From Oscillatoria sp. SIO1A7 (GTDB lineage Bacteria; Cyanobacteriota; Cyanobacteriia; Cyanobacteriales; Laspinemataceae), in assembly GCA_010672965.1 (NCBI GenBank), contig JAAHFN010000043.1, forward strand, positions 1-56,389: 56,389 nucleotides of DNA. The letters run 5' to 3'. Within the stretch, counting starts at the first letter, position 1. Every line of letters begins with the position of its first letter. The position numbers and the translations under genes were made by a program. The notes beneath the pieces were generated by a model. The model did no database searches. It was not told the origin of the DNA and saw nothing but the letters and a program-made list of their open reading frames with translations. Of the stretch, positions 35,163-44,047 are shown piece after piece.

Positions 35163-35435
35163 GCCCGCCGTAGGACGGGCGGGACGCCTGTCCGTCCCTG
35201 TCCGTCTCGCTTGAGGCTAATTTATAGGACAGGCGAGACGCCCGTCCTACAAGCAATCCGAATTTATCGGACAGGCGGGACGCCCGTCCTACGGGGAACC
35301 AGAATTTATCGGACAGGCGAGACGCCCGTCCCACGGGGGAATCCGTCCTACGGGAAATCCGAATTTATCGGACAGGCGAGACGCCCGTCCTACGGGGAAC
35401 CCGAATTTATCGGACAGGCGAGACGCCCGTCCAAT
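35163..35435 (+). repeat. Array of dispersed palindromic repeat units, about 42 bp
   Basis: Five copies of GGACAGGCGRGACGCCCGTC, at about 35227, 35269, 35312, 35371 and 35413, are separated by CTACGGGGAAC-type and GAATTTATC spacers. A shorter inverted version starts at 35163. Most copies lie 40-60 bp apart; because the unit is near 42 bp (14 codons), the frame upstream of larE stays open (repeating TGxTPV). It is a member of the same family as those at 2533 and 27670. Confidence 0.85.
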
Positions 35436-35486
35436 CGGGTTGGCTTGATAGATTTGATATTAGCAAATAGCAAAACACCTAAAACC

Positions 35487-36311
35487 ATGAATAAACTGGA
35501 AGAACTCAAAAATATATTTGCCGAAATGGACAAAGCGATCGTTGCTTACTCTGGCGGAATTGATAGCACCTTAGCGGCCAAAGTAGCTTGCGATGTATTG
35601 GGCGATCGCGCCTTAGCAGTTACGGCCGTATCCCCATCCCTCCTGCCAGAAGACCTAGAAGACGCTCGCATCCAAGCAGCGACAATTGGCATTCGCCACG
35701 AAGAAGTGCAAACCCAGGAAATGGCGAATCCCAACTATACTTCTAATCCCGTTAATCGCTGCTATTTCTGCAAAAGCGAATTGCACGATACTCTGCGTCC
35801 TCTCGCCCTCGAACGGGGCTACCCCTATGTAGTCGATGGGGTCAACGCCGACGACTTAAGAGATTATCGCCCGGGAATTCAGGCGGCCAAAGAAAGGGGG
35901 GCGCGATCGCCTCTAGCGGAAGTCGGGATTAGCAAAGCCGAAGTGCGCCAAATAGCCAAAGAGTTGGGATTGCCCTGGTGGGACAAACCCGCCCAACCCT
36001 GTCTGAGTTCTCGCTTTCCTTATGGCGAAGAAATTACCGTAGCCAAACTGCAGCGGGTCGGACGCGGCGAGCGCTACCTGCGCAATTTAGGAATGAAAAA
36101 TCTGCGAGTGCGCTCTGAAGGCGACACCGCTCGCATCGAGCTGCCACCAGAAGAAATTAAAGACTTTGTAGCAGCGACGGATTTACCCGCATTAGTCGCC
36201 GCCTTTCAGGACTTTGGTTTCATCTATGTAACCTTAGATTTAGAAGGCTATCGCAGCGGCAAGCTAAATCAAGTCTTGCAGCCAGAAGTATTGGCCGGTG
36301 CGTCTATCTAA
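35487..36311 (+). CDS. larE: ATP-dependent sacrificial sulfur transferase LarE
   Basis: Start at ATG 35487 (274 residues, MNKLEELKNIF); an open frame from 35142 is only repeat DNA. The N-terminal PP-loop is AYSGGIDSTLAAKVA. The sulfur-donor region WDKPAQPCLSSRFPYG has the cysteine that LarE of Lactobacillus sacrifices in building the nickel pincer nucleotide of lactate racemase. No larA, larB or larC partner is in view. LarE-type proteins also occur in organisms without LarA, so the exact product may differ. Confidence 0.85.
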   Translation: MNKLEELKNIFAEMDKAIVAYSGGIDSTLAAKVACDVLGDRALAVTAVSPSLLPEDLEDARIQAATIGIRHEEVQTQEMANPNYTSNPVNRCYFCKSELHDTLRPLALERGYPYVVDGVNADDLRDYRPGIQAAKERGARSPLAEVGISKAEVRQIAKELGLPWWDKPAQPCLSSRFPYGEEITVAKLQRVGRGERYLRNLGMKNLRVRSEGDTARIELPPEEIKDFVAATDLPALVAAFQDFGFIYVTLDLEGYRSGKLNQVLQPEVLAGASI

Positions 36312-36511
36312 GGTTACCTCGGTTCAGTATGACCTGAGATAGCTGAGATATGAGATAGTTATCTTGGGTAGGGGCGAAAGGCCGTTCGCCCCTACAAAGG
36401 CTCTCGCTCGTAGCGCTCGTAGGGGCATACCGCCGTTCGCCCCTACCGATTCTCCACGTTATTAAACTCTTTTTCTCTAGTGCTTTGGCAAAGCTAAAGC
36501 ATGAATTTTTA
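36312..36511. other. Short gap with GTAGGGGC hairpin
   Basis: A perfect 11-base-arm hairpin at 36368-36395 (GTAGGGGCGAA arms) and a similar sequence near 36419. This palindrome type also occurs at 39741-39805 and inside 54552-54642. It could terminate the larE and hicA-like transcripts, which converge here. Confidence 0.6.
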
Positions 36512-36784
36512 TTATTTATTCTTGCTAACTAGCTCGGGGATTTGGTTTGTGATTTTGTCAAATACATCCTCGTCAATCAATCCATTTTCCACCAACGTTC
36601 TGCGTACAGCCACTAAATGAATAGGACGAACCTGCGCTTGCTTGGGATAAGCTGGCAAAACGACCATAGCCTCGGAAACGGGCTCTTTAAAAACCTGATG
36701 TTTGCCAGCGGTAGGCAATGTCTGAAAACCAACTTTTGTCAGTAATTCTTCCAACCTAGCAAAGCTAATTTCTCTAGCTATCAT
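36512..36784 (-). CDS. HicA-like toxin family protein
   Basis: Start at ATG 36784 gives 90 residues; AAAGGAG sits nine bases upstream. The layout SFARLEELLTKVGFQTLPTAGKHQVFKEP matches the HicA/YcfA double-stranded RNA-binding-like fold, with H29 in the place of the catalytic histidine. HicA toxins are mRNA interferases paired with HicB; no HicB is present. The ATG lies inside the end of the DUF4365-like gene (11-base overlap), so the two are probably translated together. The family call is moderate. Confidence 0.6.
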   Translation of the reverse strand: MIAREISFARLEELLTKVGFQTLPTAGKHQVFKEPVSEAMVVLPAYPKQAQVRPIHLVAVRRTLVENGLIDEDVFDKITNQIPELVSKNK

Positions 36785-37283
36785 GGCGAATAACTCCTTT
36801 GATTTGCATAATAATATTGTTTTTGTATATAGCAAATTTGGCAATTGCTGCGGAATTGACTGTGTTTTTTTTGCTGATATTTACCGTTACTGTATCTCCA
36901 ACTCCGGCTAAATCGAAATTTGCTAGATTCTCAAAATAGGCTTGTAAATACAACCAGTACCCAACATCCTGCTGGGCATCATATACTATAAGTATAGATG
37001 GCATTGGTTCTCCAAGCCACAACTCTAGATCCGAACGACCTAAAGTAAAAGAAATCGTTTCTCCATCTGCCAGAACCCTTAAGGAATCCGTAGCTTTTAG
37101 CTGAGCATAGATATAACCATTCTCGATTTCACCATTGACATCATAAGTAGATATGACCAAATCGAAGCCATAATCATGCTCGACTCGCTCTGCTGAATAA
37201 CCGCACAGCAATACATATCGCTCGACGTGGTTAACACAGAGGTCTGCAATAATGTGTTGTCGGGTGCGTTTCTTTTTAACCAT
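36774..37283 (-). CDS. DUF4365-like (PD-(D/E)XK fold) protein
   Basis: A 169-residue protein with D41 (YGFDLVIS) and Q61-x-K63 (YAQLKATD), the variant active-site layout of DUF4365, a PD-(D/E)XK-like family found in defence and conflict loci. The later part, with EPMPSILIVYDA and GYWLYLQAYFE, matches the pattern of those proteins. It is the first gene of a two-gene minus-strand operon with the HicA-like gene. Confidence 0.65.
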   Translation of the reverse strand: MVKKKRTRQHIIADLCVNHVERYVLLCGYSAERVEHDYGFDLVISTYDVNGEIENGYIYAQLKATDSLRVLADGETISFTLGRSDLELWLGEPMPSILIVYDAQQDVGYWLYLQAYFENLANFDLAGVGDTVTVNISKKNTVNSAAIAKFAIYKNNIIMQIKGVIRHDS

Positions 37284-37416
37284 TTGTCACCAATAAACTG
37301 ACAGGGCGCAATTTACACAAAAACTCGCTTGAAATAAAATAAGCGATCGCCTCGGGGTGCATCTCAAATATGTAAAAGCGCGATTCCTCTACATCCTAAT
37401 TTTATATCAAATCCAC

Positions 37417-39063
37417 CTATCTGCCGCATATATAAATTCTACAGAATCCTAAACACTGGAAGTCTTGGCGCGAGAAAAGAGCAGCCGCTGCCTTCTGCTT
37501 CGCCGCCCTCACAGCCGCCGCCTTCGCCGTCGCCGCGCTCACCACCGTCGCCCTCACCAGCGCCCCCATCGGCCCGCTCAGAACTGTCGCAGCAACCCCT
37601 ATGGCTGTCTCAACCCCCATCCTAACAAGGAGTTCCTTCTGTCCCCAGAACAACGACAACGGGTCTTGGAAAAGAGGAAGGTGGCCCTTTTGTGAGGTCT
37701 TTTCATAAGTGATATTTTTTCTCGGTTTCCATTGTCCTTCTTTTGTCCTCCATCCTACGCGATCGCCAAAAGCTTCCCAGATTTTTTCGTCAGACTCTCT
37801 AGTGCCGCCCAGCTTCCGATAGATGCTGGTCTGGATGGAAAAGCCAAAGCGACCGTCTGAGTATTTGACCCACAGGCGGTCGATGATGCGCAGGTCTTCG
37901 CAAGGAAAATTATCAATATCTTCAACACGAAGGTATCCTTCTTTAATACGACTCATTACCTGCAACATCTTGTTGGCTGTTTCGCGATCTGCTTTTTCCC
38001 AATCCTCTGCTGCTAGGAAGTCGCGCAGGTGAGTGTAGTCTATGCCCGTGGTGCCAGTAAGCTTCTTGCGTTCTACCTCCTTGCGTTCTGCCTCCTTGCG
38101 TTCTTGCAGGAGTTTCCGTTGCTGCTGTTGCTGAATTTGTCTGAGTTCGCTTCCCAAGGGAGATTTTAGTGCATCTTCTAGTTCAAGCAGCTTAGGCGTA
38201 TAGGCGGGATTGATATTGAGATAATACCAATCCGCAGCAAGTGCGGCCAGGAGTTGTTGAACTCGAATAATCGCTTCTTGAATTGTGTAATAGGCCGCCT
38301 CTTGGTCCTTTCCATCTGACAGGAGTCTTTCCAGCCCGTCTCCTCTCCAGTTCCAATTCAGCTTGACAGGATTGGGAGAAATCGCGGCATCACTAGACGC
38401 TACAGTCCACAGGCCCATTCTAAAATACACAGTATTGTTGCTGATTTTGCTGTAGATGACCGCAGCGGGCACTACTGACAGAATGCGATGGGTTTGGGGC
38501 ACCTCGGCATCTTCGATCGCGCGCTTGTAATAGCCGCTATAGCACTGCACGGGACATAGGTCGTTACCTTCTAAGGGATAATGCTCGTCCAAAAAGTCTT
38601 TTACTTCCTCGGGCAGCTCCATTACCAAATCTTCTTGAAAAGACTCCGGGCAAGTTTTAGTGACTTTGGGAGGAGCTACCAGCACTAAGAATCGGTGTTT
38701 GCTTTGACTCTCGATCAGAATCTTTTGGCTCTCATCGCGGCTCAATATCGAAGCCAGATTTTCTCTATCGAAGATCGCCTGAAACTCTTGAAGCTTGCCC
38801 TCAATATGGTTTTTCTGCCAATCTCGCAGCAGCTCCAGGGTCTGTCGGCCAAGCTCCCGTTCTTGCTCGACTTGCTGCCAAGAACTTCTCAATGCTTCTA
38901 AATAGCGGTTACTTTGTTTGAGATCTTGCGGCAAAGCAGGTGCCAACTCAGACCCTGCGATCGCTCCGACAACCGTCTGGCCAGCAGCGTCGGCTAGCTG
39001 TTTGCCAACACTCTCGGCAGCACCAGCTAATAGCGAGCTTACCAAAATGCTAGTGGGATCCAT
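37417..39063 (-). CDS. GUN4-domain protein with long N-terminal region
   Basis: A 548-residue protein. Residues 340-478 are a GUN4 domain (DYTHLRDFLAAEDWEKADRE, then RLWVKYSDGRFGFSIQ). GUN4 binds protoporphyrin IX and Mg-protoporphyrin in chlorophyll biosynthesis, but many filamentous cyanobacteria have GUN4 domains attached to other effectors. Here the first 300 residues are unrecognised; residues 305-335 are a Q/E/K-rich coiled coil. The C-terminal tail (about 485-548) is an A/V-rich amphipathic or membrane region, followed by 25 odd residues. The start has GGAGAT nine bases before the ATG. A regulator or sensor is more likely than a copy of Gun4 itself. Confidence 0.75.
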   Translation of the reverse strand: MDPTSILVSSLLAGAAESVGKQLADAAGQTVVGAIAGSELAPALPQDLKQSNRYLEALRSSWQQVEQERELGRQTLELLRDWQKNHIEGKLQEFQAIFDRENLASILSRDESQKILIESQSKHRFLVLVAPPKVTKTCPESFQEDLVMELPEEVKDFLDEHYPLEGNDLCPVQCYSGYYKRAIEDAEVPQTHRILSVVPAAVIYSKISNNTVYFRMGLWTVASSDAAISPNPVKLNWNWRGDGLERLLSDGKDQEAAYYTIQEAIIRVQQLLAALAADWYYLNINPAYTPKLLELEDALKSPLGSELRQIQQQQQRKLLQERKEAERKEVERKKLTGTTGIDYTHLRDFLAAEDWEKADRETANKMLQVMSRIKEGYLRVEDIDNFPCEDLRIIDRLWVKYSDGRFGFSIQTSIYRKLGGTRESDEKIWEAFGDRVGWRTKEGQWKPRKNITYEKTSQKGHLPLFQDPLSLFWGQKELLVRMGVETAIGVAATVLSGPMGALVRATVVSAATAKAAAVRAAKQKAAAALFSRQDFQCLGFCRIYICGR

Positions 39064-39120
39064 GTCGTTTTATCTCCAAAATTCACATCAAGTTTTTGAT
39101 AATTGCCATTCGTTCGCCTA

Positions 39121-39336
39121 TTATTTTTCAAGGCCAATCTCGCCATGAATATTATCGGGCGTTACTTTTTCTAGGAGTTCGTCGAGTTCGCGAACTTGCT
39201 GCTCTATCCGGGGCAAATGGTGCAAAATGCAATTGACTGCTAGGGATTCCAAAGATTGGTCGGTCGCCTCCGCCAGATCCTCCAACTCTTGCCAGAGCGA
39301 TTCGGAAATTTCCAAACTTAGCCTTTTGGTTTTCAT
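39121..39336 (-). CDS. Small ribbon-helix-helix-like protein
   Basis: Start at ATG 39336 gives 71 residues (MKTKRLSLEISESLWQELE). An N-terminal strand then two helices (SLWQELEDLAEATDQSLESLAVNCI) resemble CopG/RHH antitoxins or regulators. No ribosome site and no toxin partner next to it. It is separated from the GUN4 gene by 57 bases. The earlier in-frame ATG at 39381 lies within element B copy 3 and is disfavoured. Confidence 0.55.
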   Translation of the reverse strand: MKTKRLSLEISESLWQELEDLAEATDQSLESLAVNCILHHLPRIEQQVRELDELLEKVTPDNIHGEIGLEK

Positions 39337-39366
39337 TATTGTATTTTCTCGAACAAATTCCAGCCT

Positions 39367-39505
39367 TATAGCGCTTCTCAAATAAGTTTAATGCGCAAAA
39401 CGTAGGGGCGACAGCATCCCCAAGACAATCTAGGCTGTAGAACGGTAATTCTTATACTGGGATGCTTCGCCCCAGAAACCTCGCATCAATTTGAGAACCG
39501 CTATA
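39367..39505 (-). mobile_element. MITE-like element B, copy 3
   Basis: 139 bp with ends TATAGCGCTTCTCAAAT and TTTGAGAACCGCTATA and a GCGACAGCATCCCCAAGACAA core. It sits directly upstream of the ribbon-helix-helix gene, only about 30 bases from its start. Copies 1 and 2 are at 15967 and 25777. Confidence 0.82.
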
Positions 39506-40178
39506 AAACGGAATCTATAGTTCTATTCTATAACAAGTCCAAGGGCGAATTGCTCGGCCCCTTTTGGATTTTGGATTTTGGATTTTAGATTTTATATTGG
39601 GAATTGGCTTTGCGGCGGTTGGCCGATTCTGTGCTATGGGCGATCGCTCCTCCGGCATAAACAAAAGCGATCTAATCCCGATGGATCGCCGGCGGTTCGA
39701 CTCCTCCACCCTGCGTCTAAATCATTCGTGTAAAAAACTTGTAGGGGCAATCCCCCCGTGGTTGCCCCATACCAATCGGGGCAACCACGGGGGCACCGCC
39801 CCTACATTGCATAATTCATTGCTTACTATAGCGCCAAAAAATAATAGCCGCGATCGCCATCTTTCCCTTTTTTTACAAAAAGCGCGATCGCGACAAAAAC
39901 TTGCGCAAAAAAACAAAAGCCGCGATCGCCATCTTTCCCTTTTTTTACAAAAAGCGCGATCGAAGCAAAATTGCGCGAGAATCCCCGACTCTCGCGCCGC
40001 TTATTATTCTGGAGCCGAATAGTATGTGCGGGTTCGGGCTTTTGGGAAGAGAGAGGGGGAAGACAAGGGAGAAAGGGAAGACAAGGGAGAAATTATTAAT
40101 TCCTTACACCCTACACCCTACACCCTACACCCTAGTTCTTTTCCCTACACCCTACACCCTACACCCCACACCCTAAAC
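39506..40178. other. Intergenic region with palindrome, 45-bp duplicate, heptamers
   Basis: No convincing gene. It has a long hairpin at 39741-39805 (GTAGGGGC type), two identical 45-bp copies (39846-39890 and 39918-39962), and CCCTACA heptamer arrays (about 40100-40178) that end at the rbcS stop. Confidence 0.6.
39846..39962 (+). repeat. Two identical 45-bp direct repeats with HIP1 ends
   Basis: A 45-bp sequence with a GCGATCGC near its start and GCGCGATCG at its end is repeated exactly at 39846-39890 and 39918-39962, with a 27-base spacer. The middle is CATCTTTCCCTTTTTTTACA. Confidence 0.85.
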
Positions 40179-40514
40179 TTAGTACCGGCTGCTACCGGGC
40201 TTATGGACGATAAAGCTAACCATCTGACATTGCTTAATATTGTCAAAGCCAACCACTTTGATATAGCAATTCTGATAATCTTGGCGACATTCCCGCACTT
40301 CATTGAGAACGTCTTGAGGAGTCTGGGCGCTAAACAGAGGCAACTTCCACATAGTCCAGTAGTTTTCCCCTACATCAGAAGTTTCATTAAACTCAATAGC
40401 CGGTATATAGCCCTCCTTGAGCATATACTCGATTTGCTTGGAAATTTGCTGATCCGTCAGGGGTGGCAAATAAGACAGAGTTTCGTAACGGCGCTCTTTT
40501 GGTAAAGTCTTCAT
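40179..40514 (-). CDS. rbcS: Ribulose bisphosphate carboxylase small subunit
   Basis: A 111-residue RbcS of form IB ([44 protein letters not shown]). It assembles with RbcL as L8S8 in the carboxysome. Last gene of the rbcL-rbcX-rbcS cluster; 34 bases separate it from rbcX. Length is normal. Confidence 0.98.
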   Translation of the reverse strand: MKTLPKERRYETLSYLPPLTDQQISKQIEYMLKEGYIPAIEFNETSDVGENYWTMWKLPLFSAQTPQDVLNEVRECRQDYQNCYIKVVGFDNIKQCQMVSFIVHKPGSSRY

Positions 40515-40548
40515 AGTTTTCTTACTGGGTCAAATTACTGAGTCAATT

Positions 40549-40956
40549 TCAGTCTGAATGTTCGTTAGCATCCAACTCTGGATGAGTGGATTCGGCGGGG
40601 TTGCTAGAGATAATCGGGGGGGACTGGGTCATGCGCTCCAGCAATTCGCGGCGGTGTTCCATATTGGCCTGACGGATATTCGTCTGCACCATTTCCGGCA
40701 TGAATTCCATAATTTCTTCAGCCAGATGTTGGCGAATTGTCATAATCCGCAACCCCAACTCCTTATTTTCCTTAAGCAGCCCTTCCAGGTACATTTCTGA
40801 TTGCTGGAAGTTATTGCCCGCAGAGAATTGGCGCAACCAGATTGCCAAACCGGGGTTTGTTTCTGTCAATTGGTTAATTGCGATTCTTACCGCCTGGTAG
40901 GTCAGGTAGTTTTGCACGGCAACAGCCGTATCTTTTGCAACCCGCTTTGGATCCAT
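40549..40956 (-). CDS. rbcX: Rubisco assembly chaperone RbcX
   Basis: A 135-residue RbcX: helical dimer subunit that binds the C-terminal peptide of RbcL during assembly of L8. Typical sequence DPKRVAKDTAVAVQNYLTYQAV and a long C-terminal helix (RRELLERMTQ) are visible. The position between rbcL and rbcS is usual in cyanobacteria with this arrangement. 46 bases from rbcL. Confidence 0.97.
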   Translation of the reverse strand: MDPKRVAKDTAVAVQNYLTYQAVRIAINQLTETNPGLAIWLRQFSAGNNFQQSEMYLEGLLKENKELGLRIMTIRQHLAEEIMEFMPEMVQTNIRQANMEHRRELLERMTQSPPIISSNPAESTHPELDANEHSD

Positions 40957-41002
40957 TGCGCCTTCCCTGTCCCTTCCCTATTTTCTGATAGCAGAACCGC
41001 TT

Positions 41003-42418
41003 TTATACGGTATCGATCGCTTCGTACTCGAACTTGATTTCCTTCCAGAGTTCGCAAGCTGCTGCCAGTTCGGGACTCCAGCGGCAAGCTTCGCGGATCA
41101 CGTCGCCGCCTTCGCGCATCAAGTTGCGGCCTTCGTTCCGGGCTTGGATGCAAGCTTCCAGAGCGACGCGGTTCGCCGTAGCACCGGGAGCGTTGCCCCA
41201 GGGGTGACCCAGAGTACCGCCGCCGAATTGCAGGCAAGAATCATCGCCGAAGATCTCCACCAGAGCTGGCATATGCCAAACATGGATACCGCCAGAAGCC
41301 ACCGGCATCACCCCTGCCATAGACGCCCAGTCTTGAGTGAAGTAAATTCCCCGAGCCCGGTCTTCTTCAATGTGGTCTTCGCGCATCAGATCTACGAAGC
41401 CCATCGTAATGCCTTTTTCGCCTTCGAGCTTACCCACCACAGTTCCAGAGTGCAGGTGGTCGCCGCCAGACATCCGCAAGCACTTGGCCAACACGCGGAA
41501 GTGAATGCCGTGGATTTTTTGCCGGTCGATAACGGCGTGCATGGCGCGGTGAATATGCATCAGAACGCCATTGTCCCGACACCAATGAGCCAAAGTGGTG
41601 TTTGCCGTGAAGCCGCCGGTGAGGTAGTCGTGCATCAGAATGGGCATTTCCAGTTCCTTCACGAACTCAGCCCGCTTCATCATTTCTTCGCAGGTGGGGG
41701 CAGTCACGTTGAGATAGTGCCCTTTGACTTCTCCAGTTTCTGCTTCGGCTTTTTTGATTGCTTCTGCTACGAACAAGAAGCGATCGCGCCAGCGCATAAA
41801 CGGTTGAGAGTTAATATTTTCGTCATCCTTGGTGAAGTCCAAGCCACCGCGCAAGCACTCATATACTGCCCGACCGTAGTTCTTAGCAGACAGACCTAGT
41901 TTGGGCTTAATCGTGCATCCCAGCAAAGGCCGACCGTATTTGTTCAGCTTATCCCGCTCTACCGTAATACCGTGAGGAGGACCTTGGAAAGTTTTCAGAT
42001 AAGCGATGGGAATCCGCATATCTTCCAAGCGTAGGGCGCGCAGGGCTTTAAAACCAAACACGTTACCTACAATCGAGGTCAGCATATTCGTTACCGACCC
42101 TTCTTCAAACAGATCTAGAGGATAAGCTACGAAGCAAATAAACTGATTATCTTCTCCCTTGACGGACTCGATATCATAGCACCGTCCTTTGTAGCGATCC
42201 AAATCAGTTAATCCGTCCGTCCAGACCGTCGTCCAAGTTCCTGTAGAAGACTCAGCGGCTACGGCTGCTGCAGCTTCTTCGATAGGAACGCCCGGTTGAG
42301 GAGTCACCCGGAAGGCCGCCAAGATGTCTGTATCTTTTGGCGTATATTCCGGCATGTAATAGGTCAGTTTGTAGTCCTTTACCCCTGCCTCAAAACCCGC
42401 ACTTTTGGCTTGTACCAT
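41003..42418 (-). CDS. rbcL: Ribulose bisphosphate carboxylase large subunit, form IB
   Basis: A 471-residue RbcL. The carbamylated lysine with metal ligands is in [10 protein letters not shown] (K197, D199, E200), active-site lysines lie in [11 protein letters not shown] (K171, K173), and loop 6/phosphate site elements follow (GTLGHPWG). It is the CO2-fixing enzyme of the Calvin cycle. It starts the rbcLXS cluster, about 800 bases downstream of ccmN on the same strand. Normal length is near 475. Confidence 0.99.
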   Translation of the reverse strand: MVQAKSAGFEAGVKDYKLTYYMPEYTPKDTDILAAFRVTPQPGVPIEEAAAAVAAESSTGTWTTVWTDGLTDLDRYKGRCYDIESVKGEDNQFICFVAYPLDLFEEGSVTNMLTSIVGNVFGFKALRALRLEDMRIPIAYLKTFQGPPHGITVERDKLNKYGRPLLGCTIKPKLGLSAKNYGRAVYECLRGGLDFTKDDENINSQPFMRWRDRFLFVAEAIKKAEAETGEVKGHYLNVTAPTCEEMMKRAEFVKELEMPILMHDYLTGGFTANTTLAHWCRDNGVLMHIHRAMHAVIDRQKIHGIHFRVLAKCLRMSGGDHLHSGTVVGKLEGEKGITMGFVDLMREDHIEEDRARGIYFTQDWASMAGVMPVASGGIHVWHMPALVEIFGDDSCLQFGGGTLGHPWGNAPGATANRVALEACIQARNEGRNLMREGGDVIREACRWSPELAAACELWKEIKFEYEAIDTV

Positions 42419-43216
42419 CTCTTCTTTTCTCCTTATACTTCCTTATATTAGAGGTGCATTTTTTCCTGGGCTCTGGAGCCCAATGCAATGGGCATATATA
42501 CTCTCCATATGCAATAAGTATATATACTCTCCATGCGCAATAGGCATGCACCACAGACCGAGCGAAACCTCGTCCGCTTTCTTAGCACAAATGTAAAGAA
42601 AGATAACGAGCGCCACCGAAAATTCTCAAGCCGAAGGTCGATGCGATCGCTCTTCTTTGTTGACTTTGCTAATTTACCACAGATTCGCAGCGTTTTTAAT
42701 CTCTATTTCAGATTTTGCCTTTTTTTTCATACATATTAGTTTTAATTATCTTGAAGGATACGACATGAATCTTTACAATCCTTAATTTTCTCTCAAGTAG
42801 AGACTCTTTAGGGTATTGGGCATTGGGCATTGGGCATTGGGCATCTCCCCTCCACCCACCCCTAACCCCTCCCAGGAGGGGAATTAGGGGTGGGTTGGAG
42901 GGGTCGGGGGGTGGGTGGCCGTAGGGCATTGGGCATACCGACTTCTTAGCTTGAGAGTTTTGAGTTAAAGATTGGCAACCTAAAACTAAAAAAACTGCTT
43001 GTCCCGCGAACGATTAGCCTTCCCGATTGGACGGGCGTCCCGCCTGTCTCTGGGCAGCGGACTTTTCGGAAGCCCGTCCTACGAATTGGGTCATTTATTT
43101 CTTGGAATTCCCTTATCGCCTTCCTATGCCCCATGCCCAATGCCCAATGCCCCATGGGCAGGTATGGCGCCCCATGCCCCATGCCCCATGCCCCATGCCC
43201 CATGCCCCATACCCAT
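42419..43216. other. rbcL upstream region with repeats
   Basis: About 800 bases with no gene. Near rbcL are two copies of ATATATACTCTCCAT (about 42493 and 42521). An AT-rich promoter zone follows (candidate GTAAATT on the minus strand near 42675, not certain). Then come a GGGCATT heptamer array (about 42820), a large hairpin (42847-42903), a truncated copy of the GGACGGGCGTCCCGCC palindromic repeat with conserved tail (43029-43112), and CCCCATG heptamers (about 43125-43212) that end just before ccmN. Confidence 0.6.
42847..42903. repeat. Long CCCCTCC inverted repeat, possible terminator
   Basis: Arms CCCCTCCACCCACCCCTAA and its near-perfect complement ending TTGGAGGGG fold around CCCAGG. It lies between ccmN and rbcL and may limit read-through from the ccm genes. 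There is no T run. Confidence 0.55.
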
Positions 43217-44020
43217 TCATTTTTTATTACGATTGTTCAAAGATTGACCGCTAGGAAATAGAGTCCCCAACATCCGGCTTACATAGACTTGACCGTAAAT
43301 AGTAGGGGCAGTTTTTTCCTTATCTTCCGGCTTTGAGGCATCTGCAGATTCCCCAGATTCCTCCGACTCGGAACTCTCCGGCTCTTTTGGCGAGGTTGTT
43401 TCCCCTTGCTCCAAACCAATCTCCTCAGACTCGCTCCCAGAAGCTTCCCCAGAATTTGCCTCAGAAGTTTCCCCAGAACTTGCATAATTCTCAGCAGAGA
43501 TTTCTTGGGCTTGTTGGCTTGCCGAATCTTTTAATTCTGGGCTAGATTCGGCTATTTCTGACTGAGGCTCTGGCTCATCGATCGCATAAGGTGTGCTTTT
43601 TGCCTCGGAGGGAATGGTTCTAGGCGGTTGCCTGGAGGATACTTCTTGCGCAAACCCAACCTCAGACTTGCGGCTTTCATCTCCAATAACCGAACCGGCT
43701 GGCACGATTTGCAAAGGCTCAACAGAAGCATTATAAATTGTTGTTGCGGCTCCAATACAGGCATTAGCGCCGATAGTAGCTTTGCCCACCACTAGGACTC
43801 CGGCTCCCAGGATGGCACCGCTTTTTATATTTATAGTTCCGCCGTGGGCTTGGAGGATTGCCCCCATTCCGATACAGACCCCAGCTTCGATCGCAATCTT
43901 ACTATTAGGAGCAGCTATGAGTATGACTCCCATAGCAATCTCCGCCGTTGGATCTATCTTCACATCACCTATCGCCTCCATTTCGGAACGAGCGACTGGT
44001 TGCAAGGGTTGCAAATACAT
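43217..44020 (-). CDS. ccmN: Carboxysome assembly protein CcmN
   Basis: A start at ATG 44020 gives 267 residues (MYLQPLQPVA), as in the family; the upstream ATG at 44047 is less likely. The first 150 residues are a hexapeptide-repeat left-handed helix (AIAMGVILIAAPNSKIAIEAG..., GAILGAGVLVVGKATIGANACIG). A long acidic S/E/P-rich linker (about 150-245) follows, ending in the encapsulation peptide VYVSRMLGTLFPSG that docks on CcmK shell proteins. CcmN binds CcmM at its N-terminal end. The linker looks longer than in most homologues (about 160-180 residues in Synechococcus). Last gene of the ccm cluster. Confidence 0.95.
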   Translation of the reverse strand: MYLQPLQPVARSEMEAIGDVKIDPTAEIAMGVILIAAPNSKIAIEAGVCIGMGAILQAHGGTINIKSGAILGAGVLVVGKATIGANACIGAATTIYNASVEPLQIVPAGSVIGDESRKSEVGFAQEVSSRQPPRTIPSEAKSTPYAIDEPEPQSEIAESSPELKDSASQQAQEISAENYASSGETSEANSGEASGSESEEIGLEQGETTSPKEPESSESEESGESADASKPEDKEKTAPTIYGQVYVSRMLGTLFPSGQSLNNRNKK

Positions 44021-44047
44021 GGCTTTGGGGCGTAGGGGAAAGGGCAC

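Noticed and set aside
35163-35440. Possible CRISPR array because of regular repeats
   Set aside because: The spacers are themselves repeated, units are palindromic and also occur singly elsewhere, and there are no cas genes.
35142-35486. 115-codon N-terminal extension of LarE
   Set aside because: It is palindromic repeat DNA in an open frame that begins inside fraE; LarE homologues start near MNKLEELK.
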